A stretch of DNA of 64,000 nucleotides from Sulfurovaceae bacterium (GCA_028714675.1 JAQTLV010000002.1:186001-250000), one strand, 5' to 3'. Shown: positions 9,209 to 18,233, numbered from the stretch's first letter. The notes: generated by a model from the sequence alone, not told the origin. Made by a program: numbers and translations.

Positions 9209-10200
9209 TTATCTGTTTCCCCATCATTTTTTATATTAAACCCAACATTCATTCTTTTTTCAAAACCCTCTCTTGTTGAGCTAAAGATTTTTATATTAAA
9301 GATATCAAAATGCAATGCATCATCTTCTGGGCAAGCAGCTACACATTTTAAACATAATATACAATCATCTCTTAGTATATTAGTACTTATCACATCATCA
9401 GCTATATCTTTTATCTGCATATCACATACTGTGTAACAATCTCCACATCTAGTACATTTACTACCATTTTTTTTAAATTTTACTATAGATGTATTTGCAA
9501 AGATGTAATGTAATGCACTCATTGGACAAAAAAAACAAAAAAATCTCTTTTTTACAAATGAACCGATAAAAAACAAAGAAGCAAATGATATACCAAGAGC
9601 TGTTAATATCATATTTGTTTTTGAAGAAAAGTCTATACTCCATTGTGAAAAATCGCCAGTAAACATAGGGCTTATTACTCTCGCTGGGCACATTTGGCAA
9701 AAAGTGGCTGACCAATTATTAGAAATCACACCAGCTCCTATCAAGATAGGAAATAACAATACTATTGTCAAAAATACATATTTAATTTTTGAAAGTTGTT
9801 CAAAGTGATGTCTAGTATATACACTAAATCTAATACCTATTTTTTTTCGTAAACTTGTAATCCAATCTTGAAGTGTACCAAAAGGACACATATATCCACA
9901 CCATGCTTTGTTCAAAACTATAAACCAAGCCAAGAAAGTTAATAATCCTATAAATATAGGTATAAATGCTGGTGAAAAAAGTATCTTGCTTGGCAGAGCA
10001 AGTTGGTGTTGTAATGAGATTAGATAACAAGTAGCACTAACATCTTGATTGTATGGACAAGTAAATATAGGAAAGCTAGAGCCAAAATTTATAGCCAAAT
10101 ATCCACCATAAACAAACAATACAAAGCTGACTAATTGTATCCAAAATCTTACTTTTCTAAGATCTCCATTGTTTATGAAATTTCTAATCTTATTCTTCAT
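9205..10200 (-). CDS. NapH/MauN-like membrane-bound ferredoxin
   Basis: A 331-residue polytopic membrane protein with about five helices and a C-terminal double ferredoxin domain. NapH-type signatures are present: CGYMCPFG after the third helix, FCQMCPAR in a loop, and FCFFCPMS before the soluble part. Two [4Fe-4S] motifs follow (CTRCGDCYTVC and CILCLKCVAAC). Such proteins pass electrons between quinols and redox partners. The ATG at 10200 fits the family; a longer frame upstream overlaps the previous gene and adds an unlikely leader. Its stop overlaps the start of the double-cubane-like gene, so it is a good candidate electron donor or acceptor for that reductase. Confidence 0.88.
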   Translation of the reverse strand: MKNKIRNFINNGDLRKVRFWIQLVSFVLFVYGGYLAINFGSSFPIFTCPYNQDVSATCYLISLQHQLALPSKILFSPAFIPIFIGLLTFLAWFIVLNKAWCGYMCPFGTLQDWITSLRKKIGIRFSVYTRHHFEQLSKIKYVFLTIVLLFPILIGAGVISNNWSATFCQMCPARVISPMFTGDFSQWSIDFSSKTNMILTALGISFASLFFIGSFVKKRFFCFFCPMSALHYIFANTSIVKFKKNGSKCTRCGDCYTVCDMQIKDIADDVISTNILRDDCILCLKCVAACPEDDALHFDIFNIKIFSSTREGFEKRMNVGFNIKNDGETDK

Positions 10201-11287
10201 ATTTGATTTCTTTAAAAGGTTTTGTTCTATTTCTTCTGTATATATAAACAATAATTCCAGATAGTGTAAATATAAAAATACCAATTATCAGACCATAACC
10301 ATAAGATTGATAATCGCTGCTATTTGGATAATAAGATAGAGGATAAGTTAAAATATAATTTACACTTTTATACTCTTTATCTCCTATACGTCCAATTTTT
10401 TCTTCATTAAATGTCAATGTTAAAAGCAAATTTTGTTTGTATCTTTTGTTGAAATCATTCCAAGAAGGAAAATAGTCTCTTATCATAATAAAACTAGCTG
10501 TTCCATTTTCATCTGTTTTGATATTTTTATTCCAGCCACTATTTAAATTGATAGCAATATCAGCATTTTTTAATGGTTTTCCATCAAGTGTAGCTTTGAA
10601 TTTTAGAGTATCTCCCATAGCAATAGTATAAAAAAAACTATCTTCTTTTTTATCTTTTAGTCTTACTAGGTCTATTTTGATTTTATCTGTTTTTAATTCT
10701 TTTTTTATGCTATCGTCATAAATATCTTTACTGCCATGTTTGCCATTGAGATATTCCAATTTGGCAACCCTGTAAAAAAGTGTATTGTTTTTTATAGTTT
10801 CATTTTCTGCCAAGATATTGTAGTATCCACTTTTTGGCATTTCAAAACTATAAGTTGTAATATCATCTTTGCTTTCTATCTTGATATTTTTTTGTGTTTG
10901 TTTTGTGTCAAATACAAAAGTTTTTAAATCAAAACTAGATATTGGTTTATTTTTTTCAAAAACAAGCCATACTTTTTTAGATGGAGCTTTTGACATTTCA
11001 TTTTTATAATCAAAGCCATTCGAGTGCATACCACCCATACTTGTATCTTTTTCATTTGGGTCTGATAATGTAAAATATATTGGAGTTTCTGGAGTTGCTT
11101 TTGAAATATTAACATCTGAAACTTTTGGGCATTTTTCACATGCTTGTTCTTGTCTATTTTTTTCTTTTGCATTATAAGGTTTATATTTAGAACTTTTATA
11201 GGCAGATAAACCTATAAAAATAATCGCCAAAATTATTAGAGAAAGTAAAAATATCTTCTTTTTACTTCTCTTTTTTGATGTTATCAT
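10190..11287 (-). CDS. Membrane-anchored periplasmic protein, DUF4198-like
   Basis: A 365-residue protein with an N-terminal membrane anchor (about residues 10-28), a large periplasmic beta-rich region and a C-terminal transmembrane helix followed by a basic tail. A CEKC motif lies near residue 50 and an MGGMHS stretch near 85, either of which could bind metal. The GKPLKNADIAI...TDENGTASF region resembles the carboxypeptidase-regulatory-like or DUF4198 domain of proteins found with cobalt/nickel uptake systems; the match is weak. It starts 10 bases after the TonB-dependent receptor and overlaps the NapH-like gene by 11 bases. I cannot assign a proven function. Confidence 0.65.
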   Translation of the reverse strand: MITSKKRSKKKIFLLSLIILAIIFIGLSAYKSSKYKPYNAKEKNRQEQACEKCPKVSDVNISKATPETPIYFTLSDPNEKDTSMGGMHSNGFDYKNEMSKAPSKKVWLVFEKNKPISSFDLKTFVFDTKQTQKNIKIESKDDITTYSFEMPKSGYYNILAENETIKNNTLFYRVAKLEYLNGKHGSKDIYDDSIKKELKTDKIKIDLVRLKDKKEDSFFYTIAMGDTLKFKATLDGKPLKNADIAINLNSGWNKNIKTDENGTASFIMIRDYFPSWNDFNKRYKQNLLLTLTFNEEKIGRIGDKEYKSVNYILTYPLSYYPNSSDYQSYGYGLIIGIFIFTLSGIIVYIYRRNRTKPFKEIKYEE

Positions 11288-11297
11288 GTGTTATCCT

Positions 11298-13532
11298 CTA
11301 AAATTTCACTTGTAAGCCAAAGTTGATTGTTCGGCCTTCATTCACTGTGATTGAAATATCTTCTGCATCATAAGTACCATCATTATTTCCATCTCCAGAT
11401 GCTCTAGCAGTATTATAATAATATTTGTTAAATAAATTATCAACTCTTGTGTAGAAACTTGTATCATAGCCGTGTATTTTTGTTTTATAATCTAAGTTTA
11501 AATTTATTACTGCATGACCTGGAACTTTAAAACGATTCAGCTCATCAGCATAATATGGTGAAATAGCATCTATTTCAGGAGAGATAGTAAAATTAGCAGT
11601 TGGTTTATAATCAAAAGCTACATTCAAGTGATGTTTTGACACCCTAGGCACATCATATCCTTTTAAATTATATGGTACTACTGTGTATGAACCCCATTTA
11701 CTTCCTAATATAAGATTAAAATTATCATATTGTGTGAAATATGCATCTATATAAGTATATGCAAGATGTGAAGTTAATTTTTCAGATAATTCACTCTGAA
11801 CAGATAATTCGAGACCTTGACTTCTCATGCCACCTATGTTTTCATATTTTGAATACTCACCAGAAACTGGAGAAGAGTATTGCCCAACGGATGACATAAT
11901 ATAATCACTTCTATCCATAACAAAAAGACCAACTTCATAGCTGTGTTTCAAGCCAAAAGCGTCACTTTTACCACGAACTCCTATATCGAAACTTTTTGTC
12001 TCTTCTGGTTTAAGATCTGGATTGCTTTCTACTGTACCTGTAGGATTTATGGTTCCAGCAAAAAGTTGTTGTATGGATGGTGACCTAAAACCAGTAGAAA
12101 GTGCCGTATAAAAAGCCATGTGGTCATTTAATTGGTAATTCGCACCAGCTCTATAAGATAAGTTTTTAAAGCTTTTTTCTAATTGTAACCCCGACAAGTC
12201 ACTAGCATAATCTAAGTTTATATAATCATAACGCAGATTTGATGTCACACTCCATTTATCATTTATTTTATATTTATACTCTCCATAAAGTGCATATACA
12301 TTTTCATCTGTTTCATCATTTGATGTTACAGTACCTTTGGTATATTCATTCCAGATGCCAGTTGTATAGTCCCTTTGCGACCAATCCATAGCATAAGAGA
12401 CATTATTTTTATAGTTATTGGCTCTTAGGTCAAGACCCACCATATAAGCACCATTTTCTCCATTATTTCCTCTAAATTCACTCTTGATTCCTCTTTGAAC
12501 TTGTTCATATTCATTGAGATTTGGTTTTAATTTAGGATCCGTTATTTTTTGATGACCTGTTATATTGCCATTTACATCTTTTATTGGAATATAATCAGCA
12601 TAGCCTGAATAGAATGTAGTGTTGTCACCATATTGGTAGACATTTACCAAAAGATTTTTATTGTCTTCGAATTCTTTTGAGTATGTTGCAAAAAGTTTTA
12701 AAAGCTCTACATCAAACATAGCTGCATAATCTTTTACATTTTCATTTCCGGTGGTCCAGATACTCTTAGGATTCTCGTATGCTTCAGTAACTCCTCTTAC
12801 TGTTCCATGTGAGTCTTTATTGCGTTTAGAGTACTCAAAGCCAGCAGTTATATCACTAGTATCATCTATATAATATTGTGTTTTACCATTGAGATAATTG
12901 GTTTCATAATCCCCATCTTCATAATATCCGTCTTTTGCTCTTCTGCTTGCTTGGATATAAGCATTGTATTTTTCTTTGGAAATGCCGTATTTTGCTAAAT
13001 ATTTTTCATATCCATAAGTTCCATGTTCTACTTCTACTTTTCCTCCAGCATTTTTTGCACCTTTTTTGGTAGTGATGATAACAGCACCAGAGAGTGCATC
13101 ATCCCCAAACAGATAACTTGCTCCACCTTTTATGACTTTTATGCTTTCGATATTATCCATATCTATATTGACACTTCCAGTTCTTTCAAATACTGGAACC
13201 CCATCTATTACTACCGCAACTCCAGGCTTTTCACCCATATAAACTTGATTTTCAACTCCTCTTATATGGATTTTTAGAGAATCACCATCAGTAAATTCTG
13301 TCGTAATACCAGTTATTGATTGCAAAGTTCTTTGGATATTTTCCGCTTTTTTTTCATCTATTTTTTCACCCTTGACTGATGTTTCTGATGAAACTTTATC
13401 TTTTTTAGATTCAAATCTATCATCAATCGTTGTTGAATCAACATGAATTACACCCATGTCTTCCTCCGCATGTATTGCCGACATTGTTGCTAATAAAGCA
13501 GATGCAATAATACTAATCCTAATCGTTTTCAT
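11298..13532 (-). CDS. TonB-dependent outer-membrane receptor
   Basis: A 744-residue TonB-dependent transporter that imports a large or scarce ligand across the outer membrane. The signal peptide ends near AIHAEE. A short TonB-box-like stretch follows, then the plug domain with the typical IHIRGVENQ, IDGVPVFE and IKVIKGGASYLFG motifs. The rest is a 22-strand barrel containing the FRSPSIQQLF region and ending in Phe (GLQVKF). It heads the minus-strand operon containing the double-cubane-like reductase and is divergent from its energising exbB-exbD-tonB set. Ligand cannot be read from sequence; siderophore, corrinoid or another metal chelate are possible. Confidence 0.93.
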   Translation of the reverse strand: MKTIRISIIASALLATMSAIHAEEDMGVIHVDSTTIDDRFESKKDKVSSETSVKGEKIDEKKAENIQRTLQSITGITTEFTDGDSLKIHIRGVENQVYMGEKPGVAVVIDGVPVFERTGSVNIDMDNIESIKVIKGGASYLFGDDALSGAVIITTKKGAKNAGGKVEVEHGTYGYEKYLAKYGISKEKYNAYIQASRRAKDGYYEDGDYETNYLNGKTQYYIDDTSDITAGFEYSKRNKDSHGTVRGVTEAYENPKSIWTTGNENVKDYAAMFDVELLKLFATYSKEFEDNKNLLVNVYQYGDNTTFYSGYADYIPIKDVNGNITGHQKITDPKLKPNLNEYEQVQRGIKSEFRGNNGENGAYMVGLDLRANNYKNNVSYAMDWSQRDYTTGIWNEYTKGTVTSNDETDENVYALYGEYKYKINDKWSVTSNLRYDYINLDYASDLSGLQLEKSFKNLSYRAGANYQLNDHMAFYTALSTGFRSPSIQQLFAGTINPTGTVESNPDLKPEETKSFDIGVRGKSDAFGLKHSYEVGLFVMDRSDYIMSSVGQYSSPVSGEYSKYENIGGMRSQGLELSVQSELSEKLTSHLAYTYIDAYFTQYDNFNLILGSKWGSYTVVPYNLKGYDVPRVSKHHLNVAFDYKPTANFTISPEIDAISPYYADELNRFKVPGHAVINLNLDYKTKIHGYDTSFYTRVDNLFNKYYYNTARASGDGNNDGTYDAEDISITVNEGRTINFGLQVKF

Positions 13533-13690
13533 TTTTCCCCTTGTAATGTGTAATTAAAAATGATAAATTGAGGTTAACTAGAATAATTTTATATACTTTC
13601 CATATTGCTCATAAATATAATTTTATTTTACATTTATCTTATTTACGAACAAACTCCTCTTAATAAATCGTCAAAGTATAAACATGAAAT

Positions 13691-13735
13691 GTTAATTTAG
13701 TGTTAATTTATAAAAATTTTTAACATTAAATTAAC
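13691..13735. promoter_or_regulatory. Long inverted repeat between divergent TonB-receptor operon and exbB
   Basis: The 256-base gap between the receptor operon and exbB holds two 15-base arms, GTTAATTTAGTGTTA and TAACATTAAATTAAC, matching at 14 of 15 positions as an inverted repeat with a 15-base spacer. The left arm also overlaps a second direct GTTAATTTA copy at 13702. The placement upstream of both transcription units fits an operator for a shared regulator, but no regulator gene is adjacent. AT-rich promoter DNA is an alternative explanation. Confidence 0.5.
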
Positions 13736-13788
13736 AAATTTATCTTATGATACTGAAATTTAATTTTGAAAACTAGGAAAATAAGCAT

Positions 13789-14241
13789 ATGAATATGGAA
13801 CAATTGAGCAATATGGTAGATTATGGAATCATAGGAATACTCAGCATTATGAGTTTTTTGGTTGTATTTTTTTGGATAGAAAGACTACTTTTTTATAGAA
13901 AAATTGATATCAAAAATTATAATTCTCAAGAAGCTTTAGAATTAGATATTACACAAAATATATCCATAATATCTAGCTTTGGCGCAAATGCTCCGTATAT
14001 TGGGTTGCTTGGAACTGTTCTAGGAATCATTGTTACATTTTACACATTGGGTCAAAGTGGCAATATGGATGTTAAAACTATTATGACTTCTCTCGCCTTA
14101 GCATTAAAGGCTACTGCGATGGGTCTTGTGGTGGCCATTCCTGCCATATTTTTTTACAATCATATAACTAGAAAAGCAGAAGTAATTATTACAAAATGGC
14201 AGATTTTGCAAAAGGAAAAAAATGCAAATCAAAAAGTTTGA
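13789..14241 (+). CDS. exbB: ExbB-type proton channel subunit
   Basis: A 150-residue MotA/TolQ/ExbB-family inner-membrane protein that, with ExbD, uses the proton gradient to energise TonB. Three helices are visible: residues 11-30, a second starting at GANAPYIGLLGTVLGI, and a third ALKATAMGLVVAIPAIF. The conserved GLLGTVLGI and ALKATAMGL motifs match the family. It is short, as in Campylobacterota. The ATG at 13789 follows an AGGAAAA site; an ATG six bases on is possible. It overlaps exbD by 20 bases. Confidence 0.92.
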   Translation: MNMEQLSNMVDYGIIGILSIMSFLVVFFWIERLLFYRKIDIKNYNSQEALELDITQNISIISSFGANAPYIGLLGTVLGIIVTFYTLGQSGNMDVKTIMTSLALALKATAMGLVVAIPAIFFYNHITRKAEVIITKWQILQKEKNANQKV

Positions 14242-14599
14242 TTCTATCAATGTAGTTCCTTTTATTGACATAATGCTTGTCTTGTTAGTTATCGTACTAA
14301 CAACAGCATCTTTTATACAAACCGGAGTTATAAAAGTTAACTTACCAACTGCTAACGCACAAAGCAAACAAGATGAAAAAAAAGAGATAAAGATAGCAAT
14401 CAAGCAAGATGGTAAAGTATATCTTAATGATGTAGAAGTAAAACAAGACGATTTACAAACTGAACTATTGAAATTTCCAAAAGACTCGCCAGTAAATTTA
14501 TCATGTGATAAAAGCGCAAAGTTTGATAACTTTGTTTTTGTAGTTGATGTTTTAAAAACCAATGGGTATGAAAATTTAGGGATAGTGACAAAAAAATGA
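14222..14599 (+). CDS. exbD: ExbD-type proton channel subunit
   Basis: A 125-residue ExbD/TolR protein with one N-terminal helix and a periplasmic domain. The proton-carrying aspartate is in VPFIDIMLVLLVI at the start of the helix. The periplasmic part contains the usual KQDGKVYLNDVEV strand pair. It overlaps exbB by 20 bases and tonB by four, so the three form a coupled unit dedicated to the divergent receptor operon. Confidence 0.92.
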   Translation: MQIKKFDSINVVPFIDIMLVLLVIVLTTASFIQTGVIKVNLPTANAQSKQDEKKEIKIAIKQDGKVYLNDVEVKQDDLQTELLKFPKDSPVNLSCDKSAKFDNFVFVVDVLKTNGYENLGIVTKK

Positions 14600-15249
14600 A
14601 TAGATATGCTCACTCTTTTTTAATATCATTTTTGATTTATACTGTTTTCGTATTCTCAGCGCTTTTTATGCTAAGAGATATTCAAAAACATAAAATAAAC
14701 AGCGAAACTATTGTAAAAATGGCGATACTAAACCCGCAAGAAGAGTCAGTAGAAAAACAGGTGGCTAAAACTGAGCCTAAAGAAGAAAAGATTCAAGAAA
14801 AGCCAAAAGAGGAACCTATACAAAAAATAGAAAAAACAAAAACTACTTTTGAACCCAAAGTGGCACCAGTAAAACAAACAGAAGTATCTAAACAAAAAAC
14901 AGAGCAAAGCACAACGAGTCAACAGCTAGTTACACAAAAATCTTATGTTAGCACACAAGCGGAGAAAAATCAATTTATATCTGATCTTAAAAATAAAATT
15001 AGACAAAATAAATATTATCCAGAAGTGGCAAGAAACAGAGGACAAGAAGGAACAGTAAAAGTTTCATTTTGTGTTAATAGTGATGGAAGCGTGAGTGATA
15101 TAGTATGTGATGGTGAGTTTTCTGTACTCAATAATGCCGCTAAAAATGCAGTTGCTAAAACATTTCCAGTTAAAGTACCACCCAATCTTATTTCTTCTCG
15201 TCTTGAACTTTCATTAATACTAAGTTATAAACTTGACAGATTAGATTAA
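14596..15249 (+). CDS. tonB: TonB energy-transducing protein
   Basis: A 217-residue protein with an N-terminal membrane anchor (about residues 7-25), a Lys/Glu/Pro/Gln-rich spacer that spans the periplasm, and a C-terminal TonB domain containing YYPEVARNRGQEGTVKVSF. The domain order is that of canonical TonB. It is the last gene of the exbB-exbD-tonB unit. Having a complete energising set next to one receptor suggests a self-contained uptake module. Confidence 0.92.
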   Translation: MNRYAHSFLISFLIYTVFVFSALFMLRDIQKHKINSETIVKMAILNPQEESVEKQVAKTEPKEEKIQEKPKEEPIQKIEKTKTTFEPKVAPVKQTEVSKQKTEQSTTSQQLVTQKSYVSTQAEKNQFISDLKNKIRQNKYYPEVARNRGQEGTVKVSFCVNSDGSVSDIVCDGEFSVLNNAAKNAVAKTFPVKVPPNLISSRLELSLILSYKLDRLD

Positions 15250-15266
15250 TTACCACAAGGCATAAT

Positions 15267-15283
15267 GCTGATATTTTGTCAGC
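15267..15283 (+). terminator. Hairpin after tonB, possible weak terminator
   Basis: GCTGA and TCAGC arms around a seven-base loop (TATTTTG); flanking CATA and TATG bases could lengthen the stem with one bulge. No long T run follows, so termination is uncertain. It lies in the 79-base gap between tonB and coaX. Confidence 0.35.
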
Positions 15284-15328
15284 GTATGTATGGTAAACTC
15301 ATAATTATAAATCAAAGAGGGGTTTATT

Positions 15329-15949
15329 ATGCTGTTAGCTGATATTGGTAATACCCGAACACATATATACAATGGTAAAAGTGTTATTCATCTTTTGCAC
15401 AAAGAAGTTTTAGAATCTTATAAAGACAAAGAGTTGTTTTACATTTGTGTTAGTTTAGATATGAGCGAAAAAATAAAAGATTTAACAAATTGGACAAACA
15501 TATCTAATACCATTCATATAAAAGGTGAATATGACACGATGGGTATAGACAGAAAAGCATTATGCCTTAGCCATAAAGATGGCATTTTTGTAGATGCTGG
15601 AAGTGCCATAACAGTTGATGTTGTCAAAGAAAATGAATATCAAGGCGGATTTATACTTCTTGGGATAAATGCATGGCTTAATGCATATAAAGGCATTTCA
15701 TCTGCTCTTGGTGTCGAAATAAACCACAATTGTTCATTAGCAAAACTACCAAAAACAACAAAAGATAGTATTAGCTATGGTATAATTGCTTCAATTAAAG
15801 CCGTAATTGAAACCAATTCTTTTGGTTTGCCAATCTATTTCACAGGCGGTGATGGAGAATGGTTGTCATCATATTTTAAAAATAGTATATATGATGAATT
15901 TTTGGTTTTTAAAGGTATCCAAAAAGCACTAAAGGAAAATAAATGCTAA
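15329..15949 (+). CDS. coaX: Type III pantothenate kinase
   Basis: CoaX phosphorylates pantothenate with ATP, the first step of coenzyme A synthesis, and needs a monovalent cation. The 206-residue protein begins with the ASKHA phosphate-binding motif LLADIGNTRTH, has the central DTMGIDRKAL segment, and then DAGSAITVDVV, where the catalytic Asp lies, and GGFILLGI. It is short, as is usual for Campylobacterota CoaX. A strong GAGGGG site precedes the ATG, and its stop overlaps the hisG start. Confidence 0.93.
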   Translation: MLLADIGNTRTHIYNGKSVIHLLHKEVLESYKDKELFYICVSLDMSEKIKDLTNWTNISNTIHIKGEYDTMGIDRKALCLSHKDGIFVDAGSAITVDVVKENEYQGGFILLGINAWLNAYKGISSALGVEINHNCSLAKLPKTTKDSISYGIIASIKAVIETNSFGLPIYFTGGDGEWLSSYFKNSIYDEFLVFKGIQKALKENKC

Positions 15950-16566
15950 CAGTAGCACTTCCAAAAGGAAGAATTGCAGATGAAACATTGGAAATTTTTT
16001 CAAAGATTTTTAATACTAATTTCGCATTTGATAATAGAAAATTAATCTTAGAAGAATATGGATTTAGGTTTTTAAATGTTAGAAATCAAGATGTACCAAC
16101 ATATGTTGCACATGGTGCTGCAGATTTGGGTGTAGTTGGACTTGATGTTATAACAGAACAAGGACTCGATATCATTGATTTGCTTGATATGCAACTTGGT
16201 AAATGCAGAGTTTCAATTGGAATTAAAAATGAAGATGATATCAATTGGAGTAGACCAAATATAAAAGTAGCAACAAAAATGGTTAATATCACGAAAGATT
16301 ATTTTGCTAAAAAAGCAGTTGGCGTTGATGTTATAAAGTTATATGGTTCTATAGAGCTTGCACCACTCGTAGGACTTGTTGATGCAATAGTAGATATAGT
16401 AGATACTGGCGCTACAATGAAAGAAAATGGACTAAAAGTGGCTGAAGATATTATGTATTCATCTGCACACTTAATAGCAAATAATAATAGTTTCTATGCT
16501 AAAAAAAGTGAAATTCTATCAATTTATGAAAAAATAAAGTTTGTAGTTGATAAATCAAAAATTTAA
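15943..16566 (+). CDS. hisG: ATP phosphoribosyltransferase, short form
   Basis: HisG condenses ATP with PRPP in the first step of histidine synthesis. The protein (207 residues) begins with ALPKGRI and has the signature DIVDTGATMKENGL near residues 146-159, which binds PRPP. It ends without the C-terminal regulatory domain of long HisG, so it is a HisG-S enzyme that normally needs a HisZ partner; no hisZ is visible in this window. It overlaps coaX by seven bases, a coupling with no obvious metabolic reason. Confidence 0.94.
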   Translation: MLTVALPKGRIADETLEIFSKIFNTNFAFDNRKLILEEYGFRFLNVRNQDVPTYVAHGAADLGVVGLDVITEQGLDIIDLLDMQLGKCRVSIGIKNEDDINWSRPNIKVATKMVNITKDYFAKKAVGVDVIKLYGSIELAPLVGLVDAIVDIVDTGATMKENGLKVAEDIMYSSAHLIANNNSFYAKKSEILSIYEKIKFVVDKSKI

Positions 16567-16579
16567 AAGGTTTATAAAT

Positions 16580-16966
16580 ATGGATAATAAAACATTTCAA
16601 GAAAAACTTCAAGATCAACTCCAAGATCCAAATAAGAATATTACCCTTATAGTTTATGGGTTACAATTAATTGGAGTTTTAACAGGTGGGATAGCTTTTA
16701 TTGTTGCCATAGTTTTAAATTATATAAAAAGAGATGATGTTGCTGGAACTTTTTTGGAATCACATTTTGAATGGCAGATTCGAACTTTTTGGACATCTCT
16801 TATTTGGGGGATTGTTGGATTTGTTATGGCAATTACAATTTTTCTACTGCCAGCTGCTTGGATAATTTGGTTTGTTGTAATGGTATGGGTGATATATAGG
16901 GCTATAAAAGGTTTGTTGAATCTTCTTGAAAATAAACCTATGCCAAGTAAAGTAAAAAGTATTTAG
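16580..16966 (+). CDS. DUF4870-like small membrane protein
   Basis: A 128-residue protein with a short charged N-terminus and about three helices. The segment containing GTFLESHFEWQIRTFW is typical of the DUF4870/Tic20-like family, whose role is unknown. The ATG at 16580 is preferred because it follows hisG by 13 bases with an AAAAGG site; the longer frame would overlap hisG. A stem-loop terminator follows. Confidence 0.75.
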   Translation: MDNKTFQEKLQDQLQDPNKNITLIVYGLQLIGVLTGGIAFIVAIVLNYIKRDDVAGTFLESHFEWQIRTFWTSLIWGIVGFVMAITIFLLPAAWIIWFVVMVWVIYRAIKGLLNLLENKPMPSKVKSI

Positions 16967-16980
16967 GTATTAAGAAGTAT

Positions 16981-16998
16981 TTTGCCCAAAAGGGCAAA
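16981..16998. terminator. Bidirectional stem-loop terminator
   Basis: A perfect seven-base stem, TTTGCCC / GGGCAAA, with an AAAA loop lies between two convergent units: the DUF4870-like gene and rpsR. T-rich sequence follows on the plus side. It is the best terminator-like structure in the window. Confidence 0.65.
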
Positions 16999-17024
16999 TG
17001 TTTTGTTGATTGTTATCGTCTCAA

Positions 17025-17276
17025 TTAAAATTGAGAGTCAATAACATTTTTTCTATCAACAATGTAAGGTATGAAAGCGGTTTGTCTAGCTCTTTTTATA
17101 GCTATAGTAACTAGCTCTTGATGTCTTTTACAGTTTCCTGTTAGACGTCTTGGCATGATTTTGTATCTTTCACTTAGTGAAAATTTCAAGCCATTTACAT
17201 CTTTATAATCGATATAATCAACTTTCATTTCACAGTATTTACAATGTCTTTTTTTAAATTTTCTTTCTTGTCTCAT
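17025..17276 (-). CDS. rpsR: 30S ribosomal protein S18
   Basis: The 83-residue protein binds the platform of the small subunit beside S6. It has the S18 core [20 protein letters not shown] and a CKYC...CKRH set that would bind zinc, as in the cysteine-containing S18 type. It is the last gene of the rpsF-ssb-rpsR operon, 12 bases after ssb. Confidence 0.97.
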   Translation of the reverse strand: MRQERKFKKRHCKYCEMKVDYIDYKDVNGLKFSLSERYKIMPRRLTGNCKRHQELVTIAIKRARQTAFIPYIVDRKNVIDSQF

Positions 17277-17288
17277 ATTTAGTTCCTT

Positions 17289-17747
17289 CTAAAATGGTAT
17301 TTCGTCATCATTGATATCAATCTCAGGTATAGCATGTTCTGCAGAATCTTGTTTTGTTTCTGTGTTTTGCTCTTCTGTATTATATGAAGAAGCGTTATTG
17401 TTTGCCATACTAGCAGACTGATCTCTACTTCCTAGCATTTGAAGTGTCTCAACTGCAATTGCATGTTTACTTCGTTTGCTTCCGTCTTGTGCTGTCCATT
17501 GCTCTAGTGTCAAACGACCCTCAACTAAAACTTGTGAGCCTTTTTTAAGGTATTGATGGGCTATTTCAGCAGTTCTGCCCCAAAAAGTCAAATCGATAAA
17601 CATGGTTTCATCTTTTTGTGTACCATCACTCGCTTTGTATCTTCTGTTTGTGGCAATAGCTGTTGTAGCTACTGCTGTACCGCTTGGTAGATATCTTATT
17701 TCGACATCTCGAGCTAAATTACCAGCCAATATAACCTTATTAAACAT
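17289..17747 (-). CDS. ssb: Single-stranded DNA-binding protein
   Basis: A 152-residue SSB. The OB-fold occupies residues 1-105, starting MFNKVILAGNLARDVEIRY, with conserved FWGRTAE and VEGRLTLEQW strands. A Gln/Asn/Ser-rich linker leads to the acidic tail DINDDEIPF that recruits replication and repair proteins. It sits between rpsF and rpsR, the common bacterial order. Confidence 0.97.
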   Translation of the reverse strand: MFNKVILAGNLARDVEIRYLPSGTAVATTAIATNRRYKASDGTQKDETMFIDLTFWGRTAEIAHQYLKKGSQVLVEGRLTLEQWTAQDGSKRSKHAIAVETLQMLGSRDQSASMANNNASSYNTEEQNTETKQDSAEHAIPEIDINDDEIPF

Positions 17748-17765
17748 TTAGAGCTCCTTTTTGTT

Positions 17766-18233
17766 TTACTCAGTAACCTCTTGAGTTTCTTCTACAGCAA
17801 CATCTTCTACAGTAACTTCTTCTGCAACAACTTCTTGAGTTTCTTTAGCAACAACCTCTTTTTTAGAAGCAACTTCTCTAGGAGTTCTTTCATTTTTGGT
17901 TTTACCAATAGAAGCAATCATTTTTTCAAATTGTGCTACCTCTTTTTTAGAACCATATTTGATAGTTAGAAATTTAATTATTTCTTCATTGATTTTTAGA
18001 TTTCTTTCAATCTCAGCAATATTGCTACCATCAACTTTATAATAAAGTACTGTGTAGTAACCTCTGCTTTGCTTTTCTACAGCATAAGCTAATTTTCTCA
18101 TACCCATATCATCTGTAGCGATAAGCTCTGCACCAACTTTAGCTAAAATATCTTTTATTTTAGTAATTTGTGCTGCTATTTCTTGTTCAGTCAAAGTAGG
18201 TTTGACAACAAAAAGTGTTTCATAACAATTCAT
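17766..18233 (-). CDS. rpsF: 30S ribosomal protein S6 with long acidic tail
   Basis: S6 binds S18 and 16S rRNA on the platform. Residues 1-95 hold the ferredoxin-like fold, with MNCYETLFVVKPTLTEQE at the start and RGYYTVLYYKVDG in the middle. The last ~50 residues form a low-complexity tail rich in Val, Glu and Lys (repeated VVAKE, VVAEE, VAVEE units), longer than the usual S6 tail. It leads the rpsF-ssb-rpsR operon. Confidence 0.96.
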   Translation of the reverse strand: MNCYETLFVVKPTLTEQEIAAQITKIKDILAKVGAELIATDDMGMRKLAYAVEKQSRGYYTVLYYKVDGSNIAEIERNLKINEEIIKFLTIKYGSKKEVAQFEKMIASIGKTKNERTPREVASKKEVVAKETQEVVAEEVTVEDVAVEETQEVTE

